NCBI GenBank assembly: GCA_009929855.1
Contig: RZZN01000013.1
Coordinates: forward strand, 16,651 to 80,650
Direction: 5' to 3'
Origin: Gammaproteobacteria bacterium
GTDB taxonomy: Bacteria; Pseudomonadota; Gammaproteobacteria; Chromatiales; Chromatiaceae
Length of the DNA stretch: 64,000 nt
Position numbers and translations under genes: made by a program
Notes under the pieces: model-generated
Databases searched by the model: none
Seen by the model: the letters and a program-made list of their open reading frames with translations, nothing else
Told to the model about the DNA's origin: nothing
Part shown: in pieces, positions 12,622 to 21,514 of the stretch
Layout of the letters: each line of letters starts with the position of its first letter
Position numbering within the stretch: the first letter of the stretch is position 1

Positions 12622-14784
12622 ATGCAGCGGATGATCCGGTGGGTTCTCCTGTCGGGTTTGCTCGTCTGGCTCATGGCGGGGTGTGGCGAGGGGGTGTGGA
12701 ATAACCCCTATCCCCCCGAAGACGCCACCGCCAACACCTTCTACAGCTCCTTCGCGGCTCGGCCCAAGCATCTGGATCCGGCCCGTGCATATAGCTCGGA
12801 CGAGTACGGCTTCATCGCGCAGATCTATGAGCCACCTCTGCAATATCATTTTCTGTTCCAGCCCTATCGACTTGTTCCACTGACCGCGGGTGTCCTTCCC
12901 ACCCCAATCTATCGTGACGCCGATGGTCAGCAGCTCCCACCCGATGCCCAGCCGGAGACGATCGATCGCAGTGAGTATCTGATTCGGATCATGCCGGGGA
13001 TCCGTTATCAGCCGCATCCGGCGTTGGCGCTCGACGACCAGGGGGCATATCGTTACCACGCGTTGACCGCGGCGGATCTGCGTGGCATCAACCGCCTCGC
13101 CGATTTCACCCAAACCGGGACGCGTGAGCTGATCGCTGATGATTATGTTTATCAGATCAAGCGTTTGGCTGCCCCGTGGGCGCATTCGCCGATCGCGGGC
13201 GTGATGAAGAAACAGATCATCGGATTCGCGGCCTTGGCCGAGGCGCTGGACGCGGATGGCGAGATGACGCCCGCGGAGCGGGTCGAGCGACTGCGCACGG
13301 CCGTTCTCGAGGGGGTGACGCTGATCGATCGCTATACCTACCGCATCAGCATCCAGGGCAAGTATCCGCAATTTCTCTATTGGCTCGCCATGCCTTTTTT
13401 CGCCCCGCTGCCCTGGGAGGCCGAGTACTTCTACGCTCAGCCTGGCCTGCGTGAGCGCAACATCACCCTGGATTGGTATCCGCTCGGCACCGGGCCCTTC
13501 ATGCTCGGTGAGAACAATCCGAATCTGCGCATGGTGCTCGATCGCAACCCCAATTTCCGCGGTGAGTCCTATCCGGATGAGGGGATGCCGGAGGACCTCG
13601 TGTCGGGCCTGCTCGCCGACGCCGGGCAGCCGATGCCGTTCCTCGATCGAGCTGTCTACAGTCTTGAAAAGGAGAGCATTCCGCGCTGGAACAAGTTCAT
13701 CCAGGGCTATTACGACAACTCCGGCATCGCTTCAGACGCCTTCGACCAAGCGGTGCGTATCGACGCCCGAGGTGAGCCGGTGCTCACCGAAGACTTGTCG
13801 GCGCGTGGCGTTGCGCTATCGACATCGATCGAGCCTAGCGTGATGTACATGGGATTCAACATGCTGGATCCGGTGGTCGGGGGTGATTCGGAGCGTGCGC
13901 GTCTGTTACGTCGAGCGATCTCGATCGCGGTCGATTTCGAGGAATTCATCTCCATCTTCGCCAACGGACGCGGGCTGCCGGCACAAGGTCCAATCCCACC
14001 TGGCATCTTCGGCAACCGCGAGGGCGAGAACGGCATCAATCCCTATGTCTACGAATGGGAGGGAGTACAGGCGGTCCGCCGCGATCTAGGCGAGGCGCGT
14101 GAACTGATGGAGCAGGCCGGCTATGCTGGTGGTCGTGATCCAGCGACCGGGCGGGCGCTCGCCATCCACTACGAAGCGGTGGCGACAGGGCCCGACGACC
14201 GTGCACGGTTGGCCTGGATCCGTAAACAATTTGCCAAGCTCGGGATCGATCTGATCATCCGCTCGACGGATTACAACCGGTTTCAAGAGAAGATGCGCAA
14301 TGGGACCGGACAGGTCTTCATGTGGGGTTGGAACGCAGACTATCCGGATCCAGAGAATTTTCTGTTCCTGCTCTATGGGCCCAACGGCAAGGTGGAGCAT
14401 CAGGGCGAGAATGCGGCCAACTATGCCAACCCAGAGTTCGATCGACTCTTCAATCGCATGCGTTTCATGGACGACGGGCCTGAGCGCCAAGCCGTGATCG
14501 ATCGGATGCTCGAGATCGCGCGTGCCGATGCGCCTTGGCTTTGGGGCTTCAACCCCATGTCATTCACGCTCCATCATCAGTGGCTGACCAATGCGCGTCC
14601 CAATCAGATGGCGAACAATACCCTGAAATATCGACGAATCGATACCGTGCAGCGCCAGCGCATGCGCCTTGCATGGAACACTCCAGTGGTGTGGCCACTC
14701 TGGATCATGGGCGGCCTGATGCTGTTGGTGATCCTGCCGGCGCTCTGGCTGATGCGACGTCGCGAACGGAGCACGGCACTGTGA
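12622..14784 (+). CDS. Oligopeptide-type ABC transporter substrate-binding lipoprotein with C-terminal membrane helix
   Basis: This is a family 5 (peptide/nickel-type) extracytoplasmic binding protein of 720 residues, long for the family (about 500-600). It has a lipoprotein signal with lipobox LMAG-Cys21, then the SBP body (HLDPARAYSSDE, YPLGTGPF, MGFNMLDP, RRAISIAVD, FMWGWNADYPDPENF). Unusually, it ends in a hydrophobic stretch at about 692-713 followed by RRRER, a predicted second membrane anchor. The ATG at 12622 has GAGG (12610-12613) 8 bases upstream. Its stop overlaps the GTG of the permease by 3 bases, so the complex is translationally coupled. The substrate is inferred to be peptides from the family and the neighbours. 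Confidence 0.87.
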   Translation: MQRMIRWVLLSGLLVWLMAGCGEGVWNNPYPPEDATANTFYSSFAARPKHLDPARAYSSDEYGFIAQIYEPPLQYHFLFQPYRLVPLTAGVLPTPIYRDADGQQLPPDAQPETIDRSEYLIRIMPGIRYQPHPALALDDQGAYRYHALTAADLRGINRLADFTQTGTRELIADDYVYQIKRLAAPWAHSPIAGVMKKQIIGFAALAEALDADGEMTPAERVERLRTAVLEGVTLIDRYTYRISIQGKYPQFLYWLAMPFFAPLPWEAEYFYAQPGLRERNITLDWYPLGTGPFMLGENNPNLRMVLDRNPNFRGESYPDEGMPEDLVSGLLADAGQPMPFLDRAVYSLEKESIPRWNKFIQGYYDNSGIASDAFDQAVRIDARGEPVLTEDLSARGVALSTSIEPSVMYMGFNMLDPVVGGDSERARLLRRAISIAVDFEEFISIFANGRGLPAQGPIPPGIFGNREGENGINPYVYEWEGVQAVRRDLGEARELMEQAGYAGGRDPATGRALAIHYEAVATGPDDRARLAWIRKQFAKLGIDLIIRSTDYNRFQEKMRNGTGQVFMWGWNADYPDPENFLFLLYGPNGKVEHQGENAANYANPEFDRLFNRMRFMDDGPERQAVIDRMLEIARADAPWLWGFNPMSFTLHHQWLTNARPNQMANNTLKYRRIDTVQRQRMRLAWNTPVVWPLWIMGGLMLLVILPALWLMRRRERSTAL

Positions 14785-15758
14785 CCGCCTATATCATTCG
14801 ACGTCTGCTCTATGCCATTCCGATCCTGATCGGGGTCAACCTGATCACCTTCGTGCTCTTCTTCGTGGTCAACTCACCCGATGACATGGCGCGGATGCAG
14901 CTCGGTGACAAACGGGTCACCGAGACCGCGATCGAGAGTTGGAAACAAGCGCATGGATATGCCAAGCCGCTGCTCTACAATCCCGAGGCCGCAGGGATCG
15001 GGCGGCTCACCGAGACCATCTTCTTCGAGAAGTCGATTCGATTGTTCATCTTCGATTTCGGCTCATCCGATACCGGACGCGACATCGGTCATGATATCGC
15101 TCAGCGGATGTGGCCGAGCCTTGCCATCGCGGTCCCGGTCCTGCTTGTGGGCTTGGCCTTCAATATCTCTTATGCACTCTTGATCGTCTTCTTTCGCGCG
15201 ACCTACATCGACTTCGCGAGCGTGGTGCTACTCGTGGCCATGATGTCTGTATCCGGTCTCTTCTATATCATCGGTGGCCAGTTTCTGCTCAGCAAGCTGT
15301 TTCATCTCGTGCCCATCTCGGGTTACGACACCGGGCTTCAGGCATGGAAGTTCCTGATCTTGCCAGTGATCATCGGCGTGATCAGTGGGATTGGTGCAGG
15401 GACACGTTGGTATCGAACACTCTTCCTCGAGGAGATCTCGCGCGACTATGTGCGCACGGCGCGCGCGAAGGGTTTGAGCGAGTCGCGCGTGCTCTTCGGT
15501 CATGTGCTGAAAAATGCCTTGATCCCGATCCTGACCGGTGTCGTGGTGGTTCTGCCCTTGCTCTTCATGGGCAGTTTGATCAGCGAGTCATTCTTTGGTA
15601 TCCCGGGGCTCGGCAGCTACACGATCGATGCCATCAACAGTCAGGATTTCGCGATCGTGCGCGCCATGGTCTTCCTTGGCGCCGTCCTCTATATCGTTGG
15701 TCTGATCCTGACCGATCTTTCATACACGTTCGTCGATCCGCGGGTGAGACTGGCATAA
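14781..15758 (+). CDS. ABC transporter permease, DppB/OppB/YejB type
   Basis: This is an inner-membrane channel subunit of 325 residues. It starts with the family hallmark first helix (YIIRRLLYAIPILIGVN) and has about six membrane segments. The cytoplasmic EAA loop that contacts the ATPase is visible (RDYVRTARAKGLSESRVL..HVLKNALIPILT), and it ends YTFVDPRVRLA, typical of DppB-like proteins. The GTG start at 14781 overlaps the binding-protein stop, giving coupling. Upstream in-frame codons are not permease-like and lie inside the preceding gene. Confidence 0.92.
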   Translation: MTAYIIRRLLYAIPILIGVNLITFVLFFVVNSPDDMARMQLGDKRVTETAIESWKQAHGYAKPLLYNPEAAGIGRLTETIFFEKSIRLFIFDFGSSDTGRDIGHDIAQRMWPSLAIAVPVLLVGLAFNISYALLIVFFRATYIDFASVVLLVAMMSVSGLFYIIGGQFLLSKLFHLVPISGYDTGLQAWKFLILPVIIGVISGIGAGTRWYRTLFLEEISRDYVRTARAKGLSESRVLFGHVLKNALIPILTGVVVVLPLLFMGSLISESFFGIPGLGSYTIDAINSQDFAIVRAMVFLGAVLYIVGLILTDLSYTFVDPRVRLA

Positions 15759-15925
15759 TGAGTCGACACCCGCGTGCGCTTGGCGGCGGATCGGCGATCC
15801 CCGCGCCGGGCGAGATGGAGACATCCATGTCCGTACGCTGTCCAGATCGAATCGAGGGTGCGCGACTCACCACAGCGCGGCCTCGGGCGCGGTCCGAGCT
15901 GACGAGATCAATTCGATGCCGCTGA
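15758..15925 (+). CDS. Possible 55-residue ORF bridging two permease genes
   Basis: An ORF begins with an ATG that overlaps the TAA of the upstream permease (TAATG) and ends 10 bases inside the downstream permease. The arginine-rich product (MSRHPRALGGG...) resembles nothing I know. It may be a coupling leader, decayed sequence, or non-coding filler. Only the junction geometry supports it. Confidence 0.2.
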   Translation: MSRHPRALGGGSAIPAPGEMETSMSVRCPDRIEGARLTTARPRARSELTRSIRCR

Positions 15926-17346
15926 TCCCGGTCGTGCTCTGGACCGATGCGCTGGTCTATCTGTTGATCCTGTTGATCCTGTTGATCGTGGGGTTCGCGC
16001 TCTATACGGTGCGCCATGAGCATCTGCGCGCACCTTGGCTGCGTGTATTTCGCTCACGGGTGGGGATGGCGACCAGCGTCCTCTTGGGCTTCTACGTGGT
16101 CGTTGGCGTGCTCGATACAGTGCACTTCCGGCTCAAGCTCGATCAGCCAGCCACGGACGTCTCCACGCCGATCCGCTATGCGCCGGAGGTACTGAGTCTG
16201 CTCGATGTCATCACGAGCGGATTGCGCGAACGTCAAGAGAAGAGCTACTCGGCCCCTTTTGCGGCGCATCTGTTCGTCAAGGAGGCGATCGAGCAGCCAG
16301 ATGGCACATTGCTTCGTGATTATCCCCGCCTGGTCCACGGGGGCGCCCATCTCGATGATCCAGCCCGACAACGGGGCCTCGACATCGCCTGGCGCGCGCT
16401 CTGGGGCGTGCTGCAGGGTCTGCTGATCAGCGTAATGAGCCTGAGCGGTCTCATCTGGATGATGGCGCGCGCGCGCGGCGAATCGGTCGGCAGCACCCGC
16501 GCGGCGATCTTGGCCGGCCGTGGGCCGCTCCCATGGCGATACGCCTTTGCCATGCTGGCCATCCTCATCGTCTTGATCCTGGTTGCCGCCGAGCTGTCGG
16601 CGAAGTATCACATCATGGGCACCGACAAGGTCGGGGAGGATGTCTTCTATCAGACCCTGAAGAGCATTCGCACTGGTCTGCTGATCGGCACCCTGACGAC
16701 CCTGGTGATGCTTCCGGCCGCCCTGCTGTTGGGCATCATGGCCGGGTACTTCCGCGGCTGGATTGATGATGTCATCCAATACATCTATACCACGCTCAAC
16801 TCCATCCCGGGCGTGCTCTTGATCGCCGCGGCCATCCTGTTGCTCGAGGTCTACATGAGCAACAATGCCGATCAGTTTGCGAGTCTGGTCGAGCGCGCCG
16901 ACCTGCGACTCTTGTTTCTTTGCTTGATTCTGGGCGTCACCAGCTGGACCGGGCTCTGTCGGTTGCTGCGTGGCGAATCACTGAAGCTGCGTGAGGTGGA
17001 ATATGTACAGGCCGCCACGGCACTCGGTGTCGGGCATGTCACGGTGATCACGCGCCATATCCTGCCGAACGTCATGCACCTGGTGCTGATTACGCTGGTG
17101 CTCGATTTCAGCGGGCTGGTGCTTGCCGAGGCGGTTCTATCCTATGTCAATATCGGTGTCGATCCGAGCATGCACTCCTGGGGAAACATGATCAACGGTG
17201 CGCGACTCGAGCTTGCGCGTGACCCAGTCGTTTGGTGGTCCTTGACCGCGGCCTTCGTCTTCATGTTCGTCCTGGTGCTGGCGGCCAATCTCTTCGCCGA
17301 TGTCGTGCGCGACGCGTTCGATCCGCGTCTGAGGACAGCGCTGTGA
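15916..17346 (+). CDS. ABC transporter permease, DppC/OppC/YejE type, enlarged
   Basis: This second channel subunit has 476 residues, much longer than usual DppC/OppC proteins (about 300) or YejE (about 340). The canonical permease core begins around residue 230 at HIMGTDKVGEDVFYQTL, the usual GTD..G.DV motif, and contains the ATPase-contact loop EVEYVQAATALGVGHVTVITRHILPNV split by its expected glycine. The preceding 230 residues hold about four predicted membrane helices and a roughly 100-residue hydrophilic loop (about 68-165). The ATG at 15916 has a weak ribosome-binding site, and coupling may come from the small upstream ORF. Its stop overlaps the ATPase GTG. Confidence 0.87.
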   Translation: MPLIPVVLWTDALVYLLILLILLIVGFALYTVRHEHLRAPWLRVFRSRVGMATSVLLGFYVVVGVLDTVHFRLKLDQPATDVSTPIRYAPEVLSLLDVITSGLRERQEKSYSAPFAAHLFVKEAIEQPDGTLLRDYPRLVHGGAHLDDPARQRGLDIAWRALWGVLQGLLISVMSLSGLIWMMARARGESVGSTRAAILAGRGPLPWRYAFAMLAILIVLILVAAELSAKYHIMGTDKVGEDVFYQTLKSIRTGLLIGTLTTLVMLPAALLLGIMAGYFRGWIDDVIQYIYTTLNSIPGVLLIAAAILLLEVYMSNNADQFASLVERADLRLLFLCLILGVTSWTGLCRLLRGESLKLREVEYVQAATALGVGHVTVITRHILPNVMHLVLITLVLDFSGLVLAEAVLSYVNIGVDPSMHSWGNMINGARLELARDPVVWWSLTAAFVFMFVLVLAANLFADVVRDAFDPRLRTAL

Positions 17347-19376
17347 GCACGCGTGATGATGTGCTGCTCCGGGTCGAGGGCCTGACCGTCCAGCTCGGCG
17401 ATCCGGCGCGCCCTGCTCGTGTGCTCGAGGCGGTCGATCTCAGTCTGCGCCAGGGTGAGACCTGTGCGCTCCTCGGCGAGTCAGGATGTGGAAAATCCAT
17501 GACCGCCTTGTCATTGATGCGACTCCTGCCGCCATCCGGACGGGTCCTCGGCGGCTCGGTCAGGCTGCGCGACACCGACCTGCTGCGCCTGACCGAGGCC
17601 GAGATGCGTCGGGTGCGCGGGGGGCGCATGGCGATGATCTTTCAGGAGCCGCAAACCTCCTTGAATCCAGTCATGAGTGTCGGCGATCAGATCGGCGAGG
17701 CCGTGCGACTCCACGGTGAAGGCAGGCGGGCGCCGGCCGCCGAGCGGGTCTTGGCCTTGATGAAAGCGGTCGGGATCCCGGATCCGGCACGCCGGGTCAA
17801 GGAATATCCGCATCAACTCTCGGGCGGGATGAAGCAGCGGATCATGATCGCGATGGCCCTGGCCGGTGATCCCGAGCTGCTGATCGCCGACGAGCCGACC
17901 ACGGCCCTGGATGTGACGATCCAAGCCCAGGTTCTGGGTCTCTTGAAGGATCTGCGACAGCGCAGCGGGATGGCCGTGTTGTTGATCACCCACGATCTTG
18001 GGGTGGTCGCCGAGACGGCGGATCGTCTCGCGGTGATGTATGCTGGACAGATCGTGGAGACGGCCACGACCGCGGAGTTTTTCAAGTCGCCTGGGCATCC
18101 TTACAGCCGCCGCTTGATGTCGAGCCTGCCGGCGGCGGACAAGCGTCATGCGCGACTGGCCGTGATCCCTGGGCGGGTGCCAAGTCTCGAACGCGTCTTC
18201 CACGGTTGTCGCTTTGCCGAGCGTTGCGATTCGGCCAGTCCGCGATGCCATTGCGATGAGCCCGCTTGGCATCGACTCTCGAGTGGGCAGTCCGTTCGCT
18301 GCCACCTGTTCGATCCGCTCGAGAACCTGCCTTCGCAAGAGCGGCGCCCGGGTACCCAGGATCGACCGGGCACGCCCAATCAACTGGCCGGGTTCCAGCG
18401 AGGGAGCGAGCCGCTGTTGCGGGTCAGGGGCCTGAAGGTCTACTTTCCGATCCATCGCGGGGTCTTTCGGCGTGTCGTCGGGCAGGTCCATGCCGTCGAT
18501 GGGGTGAGCTTCGACCTGCATGCCGGTCGGACACTGGCACTCGTGGGCGAGTCCGGCTGCGGCAAGACGACCACGGGCAAGGGTCTCTTACAGCTCACGG
18601 TGCCCAGCGGCGGCTCGATTCGCTATCAGGATACCGAGCTCAACGGATTGAGGCATCGACAGATGCGGCCATTTCGCAAGGATCTGCAGATCATCTTCCA
18701 GGATCCCTATGCTGCAATGAATCCACGCATGCTGGTGGGTGATCTGATCGGCGAGGGTCTCCAGGCGCTCAAGATCCATGCGACACGCGCTGCCCGCGAG
18801 CGGCGAGTTGCCGAGCTTCTGGAGCTGGTCGGGATGGACTCATCCGCCGCTGCTCGCTATCCCCATGAATTCTCGGGTGGGCAGCGACAGCGCATCTGTA
18901 TCGCGCGGGCGCTTGCGGTCGAGCCCAGGCTGATCGTCTGCGATGAGCCGACAAGCGCCTTGGATGTCTCGGTCCAAGCGCAGATCCTGAATCTACTCAA
19001 GGATCTGCAAGATCGACTTGGCCTCGCCTATCTGTTCATCACACACGACATCGCAGTCGTTTCCTATCTGGCGCACGCGGTGGCGGTCATGTATCTAGGG
19101 CGTGTCGTCGAGCATGGGTCGGTCGACGAGATTCTGGAGGATCCTCGTCATCCCTATACCCGCGCGCTCCTGTCTGCGGTTCCTGTGGTGGACCCGACGC
19201 GGCGACGCAGCCTCATCCGTCTGGAAGGGGATATGCCCTCGCCCATCGATCGACCCCAGGGGTGCCATTTCCATCCACGCTGCCCGCAAGCGATCGCTGC
19301 CTGTCGGAACGCCTATCCCGAGGAGCAACGCTTGAGCGAGTCGCGGCTGGTGCACTGTTGGTTGGCCTTGGCCTAG
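17343..19376 (+). CDS. ABC transporter ATP-binding protein, fused DppD-DppF (YejF-like)
   Basis: A 677-residue protein carries both ATPase domains of a peptide importer in one chain. Domain 1 has Walker A GESGCGKS, signature LSGGMKQR and Walker B LLIADEPTT. Domain 2 has GESGCGKT, FSGGQRQR and LIVCDEPTS. Each domain ends in an oligopeptide-transporter C-terminal segment with HPYSRRLM or HPYTRALL and clustered cysteines (GCRFAERC, GCHFHPRC). The linker of about 40 residues lies between residues 325 and 365. The GTG at 17343 overlaps the previous stop by 4 bases. It completes a binding protein-permease-permease-ATPase set. Confidence 0.93.
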   Translation: MSTRDDVLLRVEGLTVQLGDPARPARVLEAVDLSLRQGETCALLGESGCGKSMTALSLMRLLPPSGRVLGGSVRLRDTDLLRLTEAEMRRVRGGRMAMIFQEPQTSLNPVMSVGDQIGEAVRLHGEGRRAPAAERVLALMKAVGIPDPARRVKEYPHQLSGGMKQRIMIAMALAGDPELLIADEPTTALDVTIQAQVLGLLKDLRQRSGMAVLLITHDLGVVAETADRLAVMYAGQIVETATTAEFFKSPGHPYSRRLMSSLPAADKRHARLAVIPGRVPSLERVFHGCRFAERCDSASPRCHCDEPAWHRLSSGQSVRCHLFDPLENLPSQERRPGTQDRPGTPNQLAGFQRGSEPLLRVRGLKVYFPIHRGVFRRVVGQVHAVDGVSFDLHAGRTLALVGESGCGKTTTGKGLLQLTVPSGGSIRYQDTELNGLRHRQMRPFRKDLQIIFQDPYAAMNPRMLVGDLIGEGLQALKIHATRAARERRVAELLELVGMDSSAAARYPHEFSGGQRQRICIARALAVEPRLIVCDEPTSALDVSVQAQILNLLKDLQDRLGLAYLFITHDIAVVSYLAHAVAVMYLGRVVEHGSVDEILEDPRHPYTRALLSAVPVVDPTRRRSLIRLEGDMPSPIDRPQGCHFHPRCPQAIAACRNAYPEEQRLSESRLVHCWLALA

Positions 19377-19418
19377 TCCGGAGGGCCTGGGTTCCTGATT
19401 GGAATGGAGTGCTTGCTG

Positions 19419-19440
19419 GCCGGGCTTGCCCGGCTTATGT
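19419..19440 (+). terminator. Possible terminator of the ABC transporter operon
   Basis: GCCGGG (19419-19424), CTTG loop, CCCGGC (19429-19434), then a weak TTATGTTG tail, 43 bases after the ATPase stop. Confidence 0.45.
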
Positions 19441-19485
19441 TGAGCCTATTCAGCACGGTCTCGCTACTGATCTAAACGAGCGGAC

Positions 19486-20832
19486 ATGACGAAACCAAAA
19501 CACATTCTCTGTATCGCCCCAGCACCATCGGATCTGAGCGTCGCGGCCCTGTTGGACGAGCAAGGCATCGCTGTCGAGCTCACCGAGGCATCCTTTCCAG
19601 AGACCCTGAAGGCTGCCTTGGAACATCCCTCGCGCTGGGATCTCATCCTATGTGATGCCACCAGCCATGTGGATCTGGGTGTCGACGCCTTCCTGGAGCC
19701 GGTTCGGCAGTCACTCGACGCTTCGCTGGTGCTGATCAAGGCCGCTGATAGCCCGCTGACACGCAATTTTGCCCTGCGCCTTGGCGCAGCGGATCTGGTC
19801 GCACGGGATGACCTGGACCACTTGCGGATGGTCTGTGAGCGAGAGCTGCTCAACAGCGCCATGCGCAAAGAGATCCGGGAGCTCCGCGAGTCGGCCACCG
19901 CGGCCACGCGCTACCCCATTGGCGACGCGGTGATGCTTCCAACCATAAAGGATATGAGCCCAGCTGGCAGAAAACGCTCTGAAGGCCATGACGAGAGACC
20001 CGAATCAGCGGTTCAGGCCCTGCCAGCCGAGACGGCACGGATTCGCGCGCTCATCGATGCCGGCGGTTTGACCTTGGAATTCCAGCCGATCATCTTGTTG
20101 CGGGGGGGCGAGGAACGCCTCGGGATGTTCGAGACGCTGGTGCGTCTGCGTGATGAGTCGGGTCATCTGCTCATGCCGGGTGAGTTTCTACAGATCGTGG
20201 CAGCGGCAGGCTGGATGAGCAAGATCGATCTCTGGATCCTACGCCGCGCCTTGGCGACCCTGAAGGAGATGCAAAGTGGGGGCCAAACCCAAGCGGTCCT
20301 TTTCATCAATGTGGCCACCGAGACCTTGCGCGCCGAGGCGGCCGCGAAGGCGATCGGTGCCTTCATCTCAGCCGCGCCGATCACGCCCGGATCGGTTGTG
20401 GTCGAGGTTCGAAAATCAGCCTTCACCGAAACTTCGTCGGCCGTGTCGCGGCTCGCGCGCATGCTGCGTGAGAAGGGCCATGGTCTTTTGATCGAGGACG
20501 CGAATGTCAACGACTGCGGCTTTCTGACCAGCCATCGCGACATCATCACCCATATCAAGCTCGAGCGCTCCATGATGCGGGGTCTGGTCGAGCGTTATGT
20601 GTCGCAAGACGCCGTGAACGACCTCGTGCGTTGCGCGAAAGACGCTGGCATGTCGGTGATCGCCTTGGCGGTGGAGAATGCCGCGCTACTGCCGATGCTC
20701 TTCAGCGCGGGTGTCGATGCGATTCAAGGACATTTCGTCAGCATGCCCTATCAAAACCTGATGTATCCGAGCATTCAGCGAGTCGAGTCGACCACGGGAC
20801 CAGCCTGGCGCTCGGCTCGAGCCAAGGACTGA
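19486..20832 (+). CDS. Receiver-like / degenerate EAL-domain protein, probable c-di-GMP effector
   Basis: This 448-residue cytoplasmic protein has two parts. Residues 1-125 resemble a response-regulator receiver (WDLILCD, then an alpha/beta pattern). Residues about 185-425 form an EAL domain. EAL is written ETL (216-218). Asn275, Glu307, Asp338, Lys358 and Gln414 match metal or catalytic positions. The first Asp of the DD pair is Glu337, the loop-6 DFGxG motif is gone (EDANVNDCG), and the Glu of the AEGVE motif is Leu394. It is probably not an active phosphodiesterase; binding c-di-GMP or scaffolding is inferred. A strong terminator follows immediately. Confidence 0.75.
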   Translation: MTKPKHILCIAPAPSDLSVAALLDEQGIAVELTEASFPETLKAALEHPSRWDLILCDATSHVDLGVDAFLEPVRQSLDASLVLIKAADSPLTRNFALRLGAADLVARDDLDHLRMVCERELLNSAMRKEIRELRESATAATRYPIGDAVMLPTIKDMSPAGRKRSEGHDERPESAVQALPAETARIRALIDAGGLTLEFQPIILLRGGEERLGMFETLVRLRDESGHLLMPGEFLQIVAAAGWMSKIDLWILRRALATLKEMQSGGQTQAVLFINVATETLRAEAAAKAIGAFISAAPITPGSVVVEVRKSAFTETSSAVSRLARMLREKGHGLLIEDANVNDCGFLTSHRDIITHIKLERSMMRGLVERYVSQDAVNDLVRCAKDAGMSVIALAVENAALLPMLFSAGVDAIQGHFVSMPYQNLMYPSIQRVESTTGPAWRSARAKD

Positions 20833-20860
20833 TCGAGTCAGTGGAGCGGCGACTCGGATG

Positions 20861-20896
20861 ATCCGTCAAGCCGCCATTTGACTGACGGATTTTTTT
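20861..20896 (+). terminator. Intrinsic terminator after the EAL-domain gene
   Basis: ATCCGTCA (20861-20868) pairs with TGACGGAT (20883-20890), directly followed by T6 (20891-20896). This is the clearest plus-strand Rho-independent terminator in the window. Confidence 0.88.
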
Positions 20897-21116
20897 GCGT
20901 TTGCGTGCTTTCAGAGGCTGATTTTTCTCAATTTCGCGCTACACTATGCGACAGAAACGACCCACGACCCCCGGATCTGGCACAGGATGTAGATCGCGTC
21001 ACTGGGTTTCGATTGAGGTTCCGCTCCCAAGTCGAGTGGAGGTCAAGCTAGCCTCGCGATGAGGCTGGAGTTAAGTCAAGCCAACCGAGGTTGGTCCGTT
21101 AAGTGATGAGGTTGAT
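20897..21116 (+). promoter_or_regulatory. Long upstream/leader region of the cold-shock gene
   Basis: About 220 non-coding bases separate the terminator from the cold-shock gene. TACACT at 20940-20945 is a possible -10, which would leave a leader of roughly 165 bases. Long structured leaders are typical of cold-shock mRNAs; here the structure is not computed. Confidence 0.35.
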
Positions 21117-21329
21117 ATGCCAGGCGAATTGGTTTCCGGGACGGTCAAGTGGTTCAATGACGAAAAGGGCTATGGTTTCATCGAGCGTGAAGGCGGAAAG
21201 GATGTCTTCGTCCATCACAGTGCCATCAATGGCAGTGGGCGCAAGACCCTGCTCGAAGGCCAAAAGGTCACCATGGAGGTGACGCAGGGCCCGAAAGGTC
21301 CGCAGGCCGAGAACGTCACGCCAGTCTGA
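21117..21329 (+). CDS. Cold-shock protein (CspA family)
   Basis: A 70-residue single-domain OB-fold RNA chaperone. Both RNA-binding motifs are present: RNP1 KGYGFI at about 19-24 and RNP2 VFVHHSAI at about 33-40. It begins [11 protein letters not shown], the family hallmark, after a 7-residue N-terminus. The ATG at 21117 has GAGG (21108-21111) 5 bases upstream. Such proteins melt RNA secondary structure during cold or growth transitions; which of several paralogues this is cannot be told. It is monocistronic, with mobA convergent downstream. Confidence 0.94.
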   Translation: MPGELVSGTVKWFNDEKGYGFIEREGGKDVFVHHSAINGSGRKTLLEGQKVTMEVTQGPKGPQAENVTPV

Positions 21330-21482
21330 AGGATCCAACGCGGAATCGTCGACATCGCCTCGATGTGGCATGGACGACTCGTCGCCTTTGGTGTCGATGT
21401 TCAGCCAATCCGTGAGTGTTCGACGATGTCCGCGAACCAATCTTCAGACCAGGGGCGAGCACTCGCGATCCACGAAGATCAG

Positions 21483-21506
21483 CCCCAAGGCGGTGGTGTC
21501 TTGGGG
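21483..21506. terminator. Inverted repeat between convergent csp and mobA
   Basis: CCCCAAG (21483-21489) and CTTGGGG (21500-21506) flank 10 bases. There is no T-run, but it lies just past mobA's stop in a convergent gap, so it may act as a shared terminator. Confidence 0.35.
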
Positions 21507-21514
21507 TACAGCCT

